Below the pieces are notes generated by a model. The model saw only the letters and a program-made list of their open reading frames with translations. It made no database searches and had not been told where the DNA came from. DNA of 62,500 nucleotides from Neocallimastix lanati (nom. inval.) (Eukaryota; Neocallimastigomycota; Neocallimastigomycetes; Neocallimastigales; Neocallimastigaceae). Made by a program: the position numbers and the translations under genes. Shown here piece by piece: positions 1 through 16,600 of this stretch (position 1 is the stretch's first letter; each line of letters starts with the position of its first letter). The stretch lies in assembly GCA_016946835.1 (NCBI GenBank), contig JACVTC010000040.1, positions 335,001 through 397,500 of the forward strand, read 5' to 3'.

Positions 1-171
1 ATTAAGTCAATTAATTTGAACAAAATAAAATTAAAACCAAAGAATAAATATATATATATATTAGTTTTAAATATACATAGTTATAACGTATTGTGTGCAT
101 ATTTACCTATTTAAAATATCAATTAAAAAAAAATTATTATTAAATAATTAAATAATGATAATTAACTTCCA

Positions 172-312
172 TTATTTATTATTTATTATTTATTTATTAT
201 TTATTTAATTACTTATTGTTTTTATTATTCATTATTTATTATTTATTATTTATTATTTATTATTTATTATTTATTATTTATTATTTATTATTTATTATTT
301 ATTATTTATTAT
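172..312. repeat. Heptamer ATTATTT satellite, short array
   Basis: A run of the 7-base unit ATTATTT (reverse complement AAATAAT), irregular at its left edge and regular from about 230 on. The same unit forms the much longer arrays at 27432-27945 and 61775-62340. Confidence 0.85.
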
Positions 313-1542
313 AACATTATATAACATTAATAATATATTTTAATAACAAGTTATAAATTTATATTCATTAAAGCCATTTTAAATAAAAATAAAAATAAAA
401 ATAAAAATAAAAAAAAAAAAAAAAAAAAAAATTAATTTTAAAAAGTCTAATTAAAAGTTGGAATAAATATATAATATATATATCCATATATAATTTAAGA
501 AAATGATTAATTAAAAAAAATATTTTTTTAATAATAAATGCAATATTAAATTACTTTTATACAAGCCACAAATAAAGACAAAAAATTAAAATTCAAAAAT
601 TTATTCTTGCTAATATTTAAAGCGTCACACACATCACAATTGAAAAAATAAATTCAAAAAAAAAAAATTAATTGTAAAATAGGTAGTATTTATTATTGAT
701 TTTATAATTTATTTATTTTTAATTTTACACCCTTTAATTGTAGATACTTTTATTATTAAATAATATTGTAAATAATTTTATTATTAAATTATAAATAGAA
801 AGAATATTTATTTTTAATTATCAGCTTGTAAAATTTCTTTTTAATTTATATACATAAATAAAATAAATAAATTTATATTATGACCTAACTAATTATTAAA
901 ATATCTAACTTAATTTTTAACTACCTAATTAATATATTTATATACTTATATTTATTATTTATATTTAAATATTTATATAAATTATATTTAAATATTTATA
1001 TAAATTGTTTTTAATTTTTTTTTTTTTTTGAAAGATATATCCACAAGTTCCATTTTTGGTAATATTTATATATTTAAATTAAAATGACATTATTAATATT
1101 TTTTTTTCCTTTTAATAAACATATAATATATATATATATATAGATTAATTATATTTTTTTATTAATTATTTTATTCATTTATTTATTAGCTTTTTTATAA
1201 TATTTTTATATAACAAATTATTTAATAAAAATATTAAATATGTACTATATAATATATATATTTGTATATATTAACATAAAATAATTTTTTTTTATTAATT
1301 TTACTTGAATTACATCTTCGAAACTCCGATAAGTTAATATTATTATATTATTTATCTATATATATATTTATGTATTTATTTGAGAGTGATTATTATAAAT
1401 TCTATATTTTATATTCAAAAATATATATATATATATATATATAATTTTTTTTTTCTATGAATAAACATAATAATCATGATATATAAATTTATTGGAAAAT
1501 TATCAAAAGAAATATCGAATTCCAATTTAAAGTAAAATAAAA

Positions 1543-1579
<37 letters not shown>

Positions 1580-1928
1580 TATTTTGTGAAACATTTATTT
1601 AAACTTTTTTTTAAATATATATATATTTATTTATTTTCGTATTTGTAAATTTTTACTTTTTTTTTTTTTTTTTTTTTATCCTTAATTTTTTTGGGAATTA
1701 TAACTTTTAAAACTTTAAAACCTTGTTGCTTATTGAATGAATTAACAAAATTTATATATATATATATATATTTAAAAAATTAAAAATTAAATATAATACA
1801 ATTGATAATAATAATTGTTAATGAAGTATATTAATTATAAAATATAGTTTATTTATTTATATATATATAATTTTTTTTAATTTAATTTAATTTTTTTTTT
1901 TCGATAAATGAAAAAAATAAAAAAAAAA

Positions 1929-1948
1929 AGTTTTACTCGAGTAAAACT
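1929..1948. repeat. 20-bp perfect palindrome
   Basis: AGTTTTACTCGAGTAAAACT reads the same on both strands, centred on a CTCGAG core, in otherwise A/T-only DNA. It could form a small cruciform or bind a dimeric protein. No gene is adjacent, so no role is assigned. Confidence 0.6.
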
Positions 1949-2462
1949 ATTATCTATTAATTTTTTATATATTATTATTAATACTATTTAAAAGTAATTT
2001 AAAGCTTAAATATATTATATTACGATATACAAAACTTTCTTATTTATATTATTATTGCTATAATTTATTATAAAGTGTTATTTATCAATTTTATTAATTG
2101 ATAATTTATTGAAATTTCATTTATGTTTTTTATTTTTTTTTTTAAAGCAATTTAATGTATACATATATAGTTGAATTTTAAATATATTTATTGAATTTTG
2201 GTTATTTTATTTTATTTTATTCTATTATTATAATGAATGAAAATTTATATAAATGATAATTAATATATTAATGAATATACTTCAAATAATAATATTGAAA
2301 TAGTATACTTGTATTTATATATTATATAGAATAATGTTTTATAGTTCGATAAAATAAAACAAATTACATATATATATATATTATTTATTATTAATAATAA
2401 AAAAAAGTTTTTATTAATTAATTATCGACATAATCATTTTATAAATTTTTTTATGTTTTAAT

Positions 2463-2508
<46 letters not shown>

Positions 2509-3262
2509 TTAATGTTACTCTATATAATTTTAAATTAATTATAATTACTATTATTTAATTATTTTGTCAAATTTAATAATAATAATAATAATTAACACGT
2601 AATAATAAGAATAAGAATAATAAGAATATGAAATTATCAACTTTATCAATATTATTAATTAGATTAACAAATATATTAACTTTCAATATAGGTATCACAA
2701 ATGAATAAAGTTTTATTTAATATTAATTGAAACAATTTTTTTTTCTTGTTTTGTTTTTTTATTTTTATTTTTATTTTTATTTTTTTTTTAATTATTAATA
2801 ATAATTAAAATTATAAATTTAATAATTAAAATGCTAATTATTGTATTTTATCAAAACCTCGGAACATACATAATCAACGAAGAAATTTATTTTAACAACT
2901 TAATACAAAAAAAAGGTAGTCTTCAAAATAACAAGTAAAAAAATTTTTTTTTTTTTTTCATTTTTTAAAAAAAAATATCGTATATGTTACAAGTAACAAT
3001 TATTACTTTCATTAATTATTTAATATATATGTAAAAAAAAATTTTTTTTTAATTTCATGCATACTTTTAATTCAATACTTTATATATTTGTTTCTGCTTT
3101 ATTTGTTACATAAATAATAAAATGACATAGTAATAAGTTGAAATTACTTAATATAAAACAAATATTTCAATATAACATTTTATTAATACAAGAGTAAAGT
3201 TCATATATACTATTTAATTAAAGAATAATAATTATATATAATAATATTATTGCTATTATTGC

Positions 3263-3308
<46 letters not shown>

Positions 3309-3684
3309 TATAGTTTTTGTTATTTCATTTTTTAATTACTTTAAATTTTAATAAAAAAAATTTTTTTAATTAAAAAAACTATAATATAAATTTTATATAT
3401 TAAATTATTAAAATTTTTTTAATTAATTTTAATTTAAAAAAATTCATTCATATATAAAATTTAATTCTATTATACATAAAAATAAAATAAAAAATATATA
3501 TAAATTTACATATGTTAATATATTTGAATGATTTATTAATAGTTAAATATATTTAAAAAAAAAAAAAAAAAAATTAAAAATTAAAAAAATCAAAATTAAT
3601 AAAAAAAAATTGTAAAATACTTGTATTTTTTTGTATTATATATTATATATTATAAAATTGAATAAAATAAATATTTATTTATTT

Positions 3685-3730
<46 letters not shown>

Positions 3731-4007
3731 TTCAAATATTTTCATTTTATTTCAAATTTCTTCATTTTATTTCAAAAAAAAATTTTTTTTCTTTATTATT
3801 ATATTTATAAAAATAAAAAAAGAAATTGTATACATCTATGAATTCATTTTATAATTTTATTTAATGTTATTTTAAATTCTCTTTATTGTAAATAAATATA
3901 CTTTATATTTTTTTTTCTTTATAATATACCTTTTTCTTTAAATTCAAATCATAGAGTTTACGAAAAAAAAAATTTTTCCAAAGATACCTAAAATAAAAAA
4001 TAAATAA

Positions 4008-4043
<36 letters not shown>

Positions 4044-4373
4044 CTATATAATAAAATTTCCAATACCAAAGAAAGAAAACAGTAATAAAAGCGAAAGTGT
4101 AAAATAGAATGAGTATATGAATATATAGTAATAATTAAAATATATAATTAAAATATATTACCCTCCTAAGCTAAAGAGAAGATAAAAAATACAAAATTAA
4201 AAGAACTTAATAACTTATATTAGAGAATTATCAATATATATTAATAATATTAGTATTTAAATTAATAATTAAAAATCAAAATTAATATAAAGACTTATAT
4301 AAAAAGATTTTTTACACTTCAGTTAACGCAAACGACGACCAATAGTTAAAAGAAAAAAAATAGATAAATAAAT

Positions 4374-7824
<3,451 letters not shown>

Positions 7825-8553
7825 ATAAATAAATTCTATATATAATATATATATTAATAATTATAATCAATAATTCAATATTATGACAAGTTTATTTATA
7901 TTAATAAAATAAAAAATTTTTTTTAAAAAAAAAAATAATTATAATCATAAAAAATTAAAATTAAATATAAAAATGAATAAATATATATATATATATATTA
8001 TATATTTGTTTTATATATATATATTTTATTATTTTACCTTTATTAATTAATTAATATCTTTTATACATCTTTGGTTTTATTTTATTCTAATTTTTTTTTT
8101 AATATTTTTCAATACGTACATATCTATTATTTATTTAAATATAATATTCGATAATCATCATTTAATTTCTTCTTCTATTACTTGATTTATATTTTTATTT
8201 TATTTATTCTTATTTTTTTTATTTTTTTTATTTTTATTTTTATTTTTTTATTTTTTTATTTCTTTTTTTTCAATATACAATTTTTATATTAAAGTAATTT
8301 TATTTATATATATTTTAATATATAATATATATTATATATATTTAATATATTAATTGTTACTTATTATGGTTCTTCTTTAAATTCTATCTTTTATTTTTAT
8401 TAAAAAAAATAATAATAATAAATAATTAAATAAATAAAAAAAAATAAAATAAAATAAAAAAAATAAAAAATAAAAAAATAAAGATAAAAATAAAAATAAA
8501 AGTAAAAATAAAAATAAATAAAATATATATATATATTTAATAAATTAAAATTA

Positions 8554-8602
<49 letters not shown>

Positions 8603-8681
8603 ACATCTTTTAAAGTTGATAAAAATGTGGTATATCCAATTAATCTCTCTCCTTTGAATCAATGAAAGAAATAAAAAAAAA

Positions 8682-8712
<31 letters not shown>

Positions 8713-8788
8713 AGCAATAAAATTTGAAAATTATAATTATTTTTTTTATTTTATTGAATTATAAATTAAATCTTTTTTTAATCTTTCC

Positions 8789-8826
<38 letters not shown>

Positions 8827-8929
8827 TTGTTTTTTATTTTAATTTAGTATTTTTTGTTAACACTATCTGATCAACTAAGTGTTTAATAACATTAAGATAT
8901 ATGATAAAAATATAATATTACTGTTGCTA
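7825..8929. other. AT-rich intergenic region
   Basis: Holds the 3' flank of the LRR-SH3 gene (AATAAA-like words just after the stop), poly-A near 8561-8600 and poly-T near 8792-8824. No gene was recognised. Confidence 0.6.
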
Positions 8930-9440
8930 TCGAAAAATGATAGAGGTACGGAAAATTGTTCAAATAATGTTGTTCAAGCTGCTGTGTAGTAAAAAGTGAT
9001 TTGATCTGTCACTTTATATGGTAAGGTTAACCCTACAATTCATTTAGAACAATAATAGGTTCTAAATCCAATGATTCATTCAAAGGCATTCCAAGATATA
9101 ATAAATGCTAGATTCTAGATGGTAGATGGTAGATGGTAGATACTAAACGGTTTATACCAAGCTCAAATATAGAATTTTTTATAATGTCTTGAAGGTATTA
9201 AGTTTCTTTTTTTTTTTTTTTTTTTTTAAGAAAAGATTTTGATAGGGCCCAACAAAACAATAACAAAATATCATTCAGTAAATCTGTAAATAGGCCACCG
9301 ACAACACTTTTTAAATACTTTTTTTTTCCTTTCAGTAACCGTACCATACTATATCTCTTTTTTTTGCATTTATGAAATATATCCTTGATAATTATATTAA
9401 ATACAATATGAGACACCTTTGACGAACATTACAATGTATT

Positions 9441-9476
<36 letters not shown>

Positions 9477-9643
9477 AGGTCAAGAAAGGCAAGAAAAAAA
9501 AAAAAAAAAAAAAAAGGTAAAATTTGATCATTAAATTTTCTTCTTTAGTAAAATTTAAATTTCACCAATAAAAACTAATATATATTTTTCCCCTTATTTC
9601 TTAATGTAAGCAAGTAGAGGCAATGGAATAACTGAATCCTAAT

Positions 9644-9680
<37 letters not shown>

Positions 9681-9835
9681 GAACTCTTTCTTGAATTTCA
9701 TTACCTATCATTGGCTATATCGTAGTAAGAAGCTTCTTCTTTACCGGTTACATTAGAGATTCAGAGATTATTATTTTACGTTCAAATTCATTTAGTAAAA
9801 CACATGAATTTATTATGAGAAAAAAAAATTTTTTT
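8930..9835 (-). mobile_element. Decayed LINE relic 1 (reverse transcriptase and upstream part)
   Basis: Colinear with positions 14800-16530 of the full-length LINE but with deletions and inserted A/T tracts. Matching landmarks: AATAATAGGTTCTAAATCCA near 9050 against the same words near 14845; the block near 9290 against 15105; CAAGAAAGGCAAGAAA near 9480 against 15402; and the block near 9616 against 16365. On the minus strand a fragment (9198-9416) still resembles the RT active-site region: 'FNIIIKDIFHKCK' corresponds to 'FNIFINDIFDKCK', and the catalytic FADD has become FTDL. Non-functional. Edges are approximate. Confidence 0.85.
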
Positions 9836-10069
9836 AAATTCCTATAGAAATATAAAAAATAAAAAAAAAAAAAAAAAAAAAAAAAATAAAATAAAAATAA
9901 AAATAAAAAAATAAAAAAAAATGTACATGCATAAAGTGGAAAAAATTCAATTCTTTTAAAAATAATAATAATAAAAAAAAAATAAAATAAAAAAAAAAAA
10001 AAAAGTATATGAAGTGGAAAAAAAACAATTCCTATTGAAATATATATATATATATATATATATATAAAC
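9836..10069. repeat. A-rich junction between two LINE relics
   Basis: Poly-A, AAAAATA repeats and a TA microsatellite (about 10040-10065) separate relics 1 and 2. It may combine degraded A/T tails of the elements with later microsatellite expansion. No gene is seen. Confidence 0.5.
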
Positions 10070-11048
10070 AAAAAAGACTACATTATAAGTGTTTCGACGA
10101 GAGCAAGAAATGTTCTCTAACTCTTCTCATTTATCCATGATAATTCCATATAGATATATAAAAAAAATAAAAATAAAAAAAAATAAAAATAAAAAAAAAT
10201 AAAAATAAAAACTATTATTATTATCATTATTATTTAAATCTGTACCAAAATTTCTTTCTTTTTTTTTTTTGGTTTTATCACTTATTATTTCAACTTTAAT
10301 GCTCATTGACAACGATAGTTCTAATGGTATACAAAATTGATCATTAGAGTGTAAAAAAAAAAAAAAAAGAAAAAAAAAAATTCATTAATCATAATAGGCA
10401 TTAAACATTAATAAAAATTAATTAATTCTGAAAGTACCCACAAAATATAAAATTGGTAAAAATAAAAAAAATAAAAAAAAAAATAAAAATGAGGGTTCTC
10501 CTCTAGAAGGTGATTAAAAAAAAAAATGAGAGTTCTCCTCTCGAAGGCAAATAAAATATATATATATATATATATTGATAAAACACCTTCTTTTTTCCCT
10601 CCCGCTCTGAGCCGATCCTTTGTATATTTTTTTCAGATACTGTATCATTTCCGTAAAAGAAGGAGACATACAGTCCATAAAAAATAAATATTATCATCAA
10701 AAATTTTTCCTCTTTATCATCATGAATATTTAATTTTAAAGATTTCTCATGAACTGAACCATCAGAGAAAAATAAATAAAAATAATTTTTTTTTTTTTTT
10801 TTCATTTAATAAATTTAAATGAATTTATTACCTAAATCCTTCAAACTTAGAATGTAAAAAGAAGCTCAGTGTGTAAAATTAAGGATAAGGTATGTTTTTG
10901 TTACTTTCCCCTTCCACCTACAACAAGGGTAACAATGTTGGGCAATTTTCTGTTCTGATCATTATCATCACACATTGTCAATTTACAAAAATTATATAAA
11001 GGCTTAAAATAACCATAGTAGCACATTGATGGATATCCGAAGGACATT

Positions 11049-11089
<41 letters not shown>

Positions 11090-11501
11090 TGGACCAATTA
11101 AATACATTGACGAAGGATGGATTAACCTTCATTTTAATTTCATTTGGTGCAAATTAGTTTAAATATTGTTCTGCAAAGAGACCACCACAACTATTTTTTT
11201 TTTTTATTTCCAATATCCACATCATATTTATCACAATTATTCAAAATATTATTTTTATAAACAATTGAATAATGTAGGAAATAGTAGGATAGTGAGATAG
11301 TGGACAACCTTTTTCTAACTCTTCAATTAATAATAGGGAATTCATTAGATAGCATGTTTTAGGTAATGAACTCTTGCTTTTGGAAGGAAGTAAGATAAAG
11401 TTTTTTGAAAAATGAAATTGAAGCACTTATCATCAATGTATACCAAGATGAAATAATTAAATAATTTAGTGAGAATGTTGTAAATGGGAACAGAGTCGTA
11501 G

Positions 11502-11544
<43 letters not shown>

Positions 11545-11574
11545 GATCAAGAAATTACCACATAAATAAATTTA

Positions 11575-11611
<37 letters not shown>

Positions 11612-12420
11612 CTAGTAATCATGATGTGTGAATTAACCTTTAAAAATTTTTTTTTTTTTTTTTAATAATTTCTCATAGAAAAAATATAAAGGTTAATTCA
11701 CACATCATGATTACTAGAAAAAAAAAAAAAAAAAACGAAATTGTTCAGGTCTAATAAAATTATGGATGTAAAAGTATACTTTGAAAATTCTAATCAATAA
11801 TCATTTTAGTTATATATGATTTTTCTTTTTTTTTTTTTAAGACTAACATTGAATAGAGGGAAATACCTCTATAATTACTACAATTAGAAAAAAAAAGCAT
11901 TCTTTCTTTGGAATAGACACAATAGAAGCAGAAACAGAGTTTCCTGTCATTTAGAAATGGTCCTTCCCAGTTTTTATTGGAAATAATTTCAAGGCATTTA
12001 CATTTACCTCGTATCAGGGAAATCTTTCTTCTAATTCTTTATTACTTAAAAAAAATAAAAAAAAAAAAAAAAAAAAAAAAAGTACTTTATAAAATTCTAT
12101 ATAGGTATACCATCTGGACCAGGTGCTTTATTATTACTTTTCATAGATAGTACAGTATTTCTAATATCATATTAAGAGAGAGATTTATTAATTTTCCATG
12201 TAGCAGGATTACATTGATTATCACCGAAAAATATTGGCACAATAATCACTATTAAAAACTATTATCCAGTAGAATTTGATGCTAAATCTCCATTATGTTC
12301 AACTCAATCCATCGATTAAATTGATCCTTAAAAGAAAAATAAATCTTGACCACTTTTGGATTTAACAGAATGAGGATGAGAGAGGAGAGGAGAGCAAATA
12401 TGTGGGTTTATAGGTTTAGG
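10070..12420 (-). mobile_element. Decayed LINE relic 2 (C-terminal half of the ORF)
   Basis: Starts with the C-terminal codons of the LINE ORF (near 10085, compare 13600) and runs in the same order to the equivalent of about 16030 in the intact copy. Minus-strand fragments match in order. 'VHEKSLKLNIHDDKEEKF' near 10740 corresponds to 'VHEKSLNIPDDKEEDF'. A broken zinc knuckle lies near 10920. A fragment near 11400 contains 'KKLYLTSF', matching the intact 'NLYLTS' segment. Numerous frameshifts, poly-A/T expansions and an internal fold-back (11584-11735) make it non-functional. It overlaps relic 1 in element coordinates, so the two come from at least two insertions or a duplication. Confidence 0.85.
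11584..11735. repeat. Fold-back inverted repeat inside LINE relic 2
   Basis: The left arm (poly-T, then a unit from about 11611 to 11642 beginning TCTAGTAATCATGATGTGTG) is repeated exactly in inverse orientation at 11687-11735, ending in poly-A. The unique part is about 32 bases per arm, plus the A/T tails; the loop is about 44 bases. The intact LINE has no counterpart at the matching site (15420-15510), so this is a later insertion or local inverted duplication. A related word, TTTACCTTTAAAA, lies just to the left at 11570. Confidence 0.85.
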
Positions 12421-12430
12421 TTTAACTAAT

Positions 12431-12699
12431 TTTTATTTTTTTTTTTAGACTAAGAAGAGAATACACTTCCAGTACTTTATTAAATAGATTAATATATTTT
12501 TATGTATTACATTTAATAAAAAAAAAATACATTATATAATTAAAAGATAAAAAAAAAATAAAGTAAAACAAAACAAAAAAAAAATATATATATATATATA
12601 TATAATTAAAAGATAAAAAAAAATAAAGTAAATAAAACAGAACAAAAAAAAATAAAATAAAATGTACGTAAAAGATTTAAGTAAAACAAAACAAAACAA

Positions 12700-12737
<38 letters not shown>

Positions 12738-12909
12738 AAACATAAACAAATTTTAATTAATCATTGAAAATTTAATGTTAAATAAAGAGTAAAAATAATA
12801 AGTTCAAAAGTTAAAAAAAAAAAAAAAAATTTCGGCGTGATGTATGCTATGTGTAGTTTAACATGATCACCAGTTAAATCTAAAATAATAAAACAAAAAA
12901 AAAGTAACA

Positions 12910-12943
<34 letters not shown>

Positions 12944-13460
12944 TAGTTGTAATATTCAAGTAAACTCTCCCTTGAACCATAAGAAAGATCATCAAAAGTT
13001 GAATTACTTACTAAGGGTTCTGTGTTCAAAACGACGCTGTTAGTAAATGTATATATCGATAAGAATTAACAGGATTTCTAACTGCAGTATTCCTTTGCCA
13101 TATAAGTACGACGTCGGCACTTTTAGTAATGAAAGTGTTTTTTTTTTTTTTTTTTTTTACTAAACCTCTCAAAAAAAGTAACTCAAGAGAGCTACTGATG
13201 ATCAGGTATTGTATTAACAAGATAATCTGTAAGCCCCACAATATACAATATATGGAATAGTAGACCCCTGTGAACTTTTTAGGAGGTTGTTCACTTGAAT
13301 GTCTCTGTTCCCTTCTATCGAATTGTAGCTCATCTAAAGTTGAAATTCCACCAAGAAGGAATATATAAATATACCTGTTTATGAAATTCTCATATTCTAA
13401 AAAAATTAGAATAAGAAGGAAGTAAGGAAAGATTCCTTTCTTTATTGACAAATAAAATGA
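12431..13460 (-). mobile_element. LINE relic 3, 3' part of a related but distinct subfamily
   Basis: A T-rich tract near 12428-12446 followed by AGACTAAGAAGAG mirrors the 3' terminus of the intact LINE (poly-T then AGACTAGGAATAAAC at 13508). On the minus strand the segment 13026-13469 encodes a diverged LINE C-terminus: 'LLGG', then 'KSADVVLIWQRNTA', matching 'KSVDVVTIRQRRNS' of the intact copy. The part at 12830-13020 shares words (AAAGTAACATCTTTAAAA, AAACTCTCCC) with the truncated LINE at 45393-45758, so those two form a second subfamily. It contains a near-tandem duplication of about 60 bp at 12535-12660. Confidence 0.75.
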
Positions 13461-13469
13461 ATAAATCAT

Positions 13470-13473
<4 letters not shown>
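13461..13473. repeat. Target-site duplication of the full-length LINE, 3' side
   Basis: ATAAATCATTGAT directly abuts the poly-T (poly-A on the element strand) that ends the LINE. The identical 13 bases lie at 18418-18430 beyond its 5' end. Confidence 0.9.
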
Positions 13474-13510
<37 letters not shown>

Positions 13511-13605
13511 CTAGGAATAAACTTTATTTAATAATATTTTTTTTTTAAAAAAATACATGAAGTTTAAATACATGAAATTTTTTTTTTTATATTAATATTA
13601 AAAAA

Positions 13606-16600
13606 CTACGTTATGAGATTCGAGGACGAAAAGGCCTCTAACTCTTCCCATTCATCGAAGATAACTCCATGTGGATGAAAATTATCATTCGAATCTGTAT
13701 CAGAATTTCTTCTTTGCCTTATCGTTACGACGTCGACGCTCTTGACAACGGTAGGTCTAACACTATACAAATCGATCATGGTGTAAAAATCACCAATCAC
13801 AATAGGCATAACGTTAGTAAGGAATTCCGCAAGCCCCACAAAATATGAAATCGGGAAAGAAGACTCGTTCGAAGGTGATTGAAAAATATTATTAATATAT
13901 CGCCTTCTTTCCCCCGAGCCGATCTTTAAGATTTCAAATACTGCATTTCCGCCAAGAAGGAGACACAGCACGTAAAAATTGATATTATCATCAAAATCTT
14001 CCTCTTTATCATCAGGAATGTTCAATGATTTCTCATGAACAATAAGAGAAAAATTAATAAAAATTTCATCAACAAAGGGAATGAAATGTTGCCTAAATTC
14101 TTCAAATTTAGGACATAAAAGTATCCAGTGTGTAAAACTAGGTATGCTGTTACTCTCACCACAACAAGGGCAGTATGTTGGGCAATTTTCTGATACTAGA
14201 TTACTTTTAACATACGTTTTTACATCAAATTTGAATCCACATTTAATTCGTCCAATCCAAAAAAATCCAAGAGAAAATTGTGAATATTTAAGTGATAGAC
14301 GTTGAATAAATTTTTTAAAACCAAATTTAAATTTCTTGTATTTTGTAGATCTGATCGCAGGAGTGCTTGAATAATGAATATTTTCCCAGTAAAACTTCCT
14401 TATTTCTCCAGGAAGTTTATTATTGTGCTTGTGTACTGCTAAACTCCGTGCTTTTTTCGTCCAAGAATAGTGAGAAAGTGTAGGTATATTTTTGACTAAA
14501 TGAGAAATAATACAAGAAGAATCTTTCCACTTTTTAAAGCATCGAATCATCGCCTTAGCACAAAAACTAGCTATAGGAGGTATAGAAAGTTCCTTAGACA
14601 TATTGTAAATTGAAGTATTGGAGGTTTTATTTTTAAACCCGAAACTCCAGTACAAACCTCGATTAAAAGCAGTTTGAGCTTTTTCAGTATTCTTTTTATT
14701 TGAACCAAGTAAGGGAGCATAATAAAGAACTGAGCTAAGGACAAAAGAAACTAGTATACGAGTTTTAAAGTAGAAAGGAACATTCCTATTGGTTAAAAAA
14801 CTAAAGAAAGAGTTAACTGTAAAATTAATTTTACTATTCATCTTAGCAATAATAGGTTTTAAATCCAACGATTCATTAAAAGGTATACCAAGATATGTAT
14901 ATTGATTAGTGCTTGGTATATAGTTCATACCAAGTCTAAATGTAGGATTTTCATAATGTCTTGAAGGAATAAAATTCTTTGGTTTAACAACTAGTGTAGC
15001 GCATTTATTGATTCCAAAGGTCATTTCATTTTTAATACCCCAATCATGAGCAATATTCAAAAGGTTTTTAAGTGAAGATTTTGTAGGAGCTAATAATACA
15101 ATATCATCAGCAAATAATCCACCACAACACTTTTTCTTTTCAGTAATCACACCATAACTTTTACATTTATCAAAAATATCATTGATAAATATATTGAATA
15201 AAATAGGTGAGAGAGGACACCCTTGGCGAACACCACGGTGTATTGGAAATTCTTTTGAAAGTTTACCATTAAAGTTTGCACGAGCTTTCGAGGTAAGGTA
15301 TAGATTAGTAATGAATTGAAGGCATTTACCACGAATACCAAGATTATTTAGTTTAGTAAGTATATTGTAAATTGGAACTGAATCATAAGCTTTTTTAAGG
15401 TCAAGAAAGGCAAGAAAGGTAAATTTATCCTTAAATTTTCTTCTTTGACAAATTTCACGAATGGATACAAATAAACTAATACATTCTTCTTTATTTCTAA
15501 AACCAAACTGTTCTGGTCTAATTATTCCATTAGAAAAAGCATAGTCCGATATTCTTTTAGTGACAATTTTTGATAGAATTTTTAAACCTACATTGATGAG
15601 TGAAATACCACGATAATTATTACAATCTGAAAGATCCCCTTTTTTAGGAATAGAAACAATAGAAGCAGAGTTCCATTCATTAGGAAAGTCACCATCCCAA
15701 ATTTTATTAAAAAGTAATAACAGACACTTTGCACAATCGGAATAAGTAACCACTTGATTAGAGTCATCCTGAGAAGAATTTCTACTCTCAGAATTAAAAA
15801 ATGCTTTAAAAAATTCTGTAGGTATACCATCAGGACCAGGTGCTTTGTTATTTTTCATTGAAAGAACAGTTGAATGAATTTCTGACATGGAAATAGGTTG
15901 ATTAATATCCCATGATTCCTGAGGAGTAGAAGAATTATTAAGTATTTTTTTCCAATAATTTTCATTAAGACTGTGACCAGTTATATCAGAAGCAAGTTCT
16001 TCATAGTGTTCTGCAAAACGATTGAGTTGATCTTCTTGGGATACTAGAACATTACCTTCTTTATCTTTAATGTATACAGGTGATTGGGAAGGAGAGTAAG
16101 AAGGTTTAGAAATTTTCTTAAGTCCAGACCAACCACGCTGGGCATCATTTTTTAAGAAACATTCGCCGATGGAATGAATCAAATTTTTAAATCTAATATT
16201 CCTAATATTTCTTTTAATACTAATGATATAATCAGAAAGAACTCTATATTCTTTTGAGAGATCACAAAATTCTTGAAGATTTGACAAATCATTACGAAGT
16301 TTAAAATTTTTAATCCTTTTATAAAATAAATGTTTTTCATGTGATAATTTCTTAATATAAGCAGGACAATGGAACGCTGAACCCTGTAAATTTGTAGGAA
16401 CTCTTGCTTGAATGTCATCGCCTATTTTATTTGCTGTGTCAAGAAGTTTTTTAACCATTGTATTAGAGTCTAGATTATCATTATGTTCAAATTCATCCAG
16501 TAAACATGTGAATTTATTATGAGAGAAGATTGCTTCACGTTTATCCCTACAAATTCGATTAGACCACTTAATTTGTTTATCCCGAGGGGGAGTAACAAAA

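Larger units (their letters stand above)
1..4373. other. AT-rich intergenic region with upstream region of the LRR-SH3 gene
   Basis: No coding region was recognised. The stretch consists of A/T homopolymers (for example poly-T near 2465-2503 and 3687-3728, poly-A near 1544-1577 and 4012-4039), TA runs and short ATT arrays (about 3260-3308). The last 70 bases before the ATG at 4374 are less monotonous (CAGTTAACGCAAACGACGACC near 4320) and are probably the 5' leader of the LRR-SH3 gene. No promoter element can be named with confidence. Confidence 0.6.

Noticed and set aside
14081-14305. Plus-strand frame, and others at 16762-16962 and 23772-23972
   Set aside because: Antisense to the LINE ORF and to the disordered-protein gene; no independent support.
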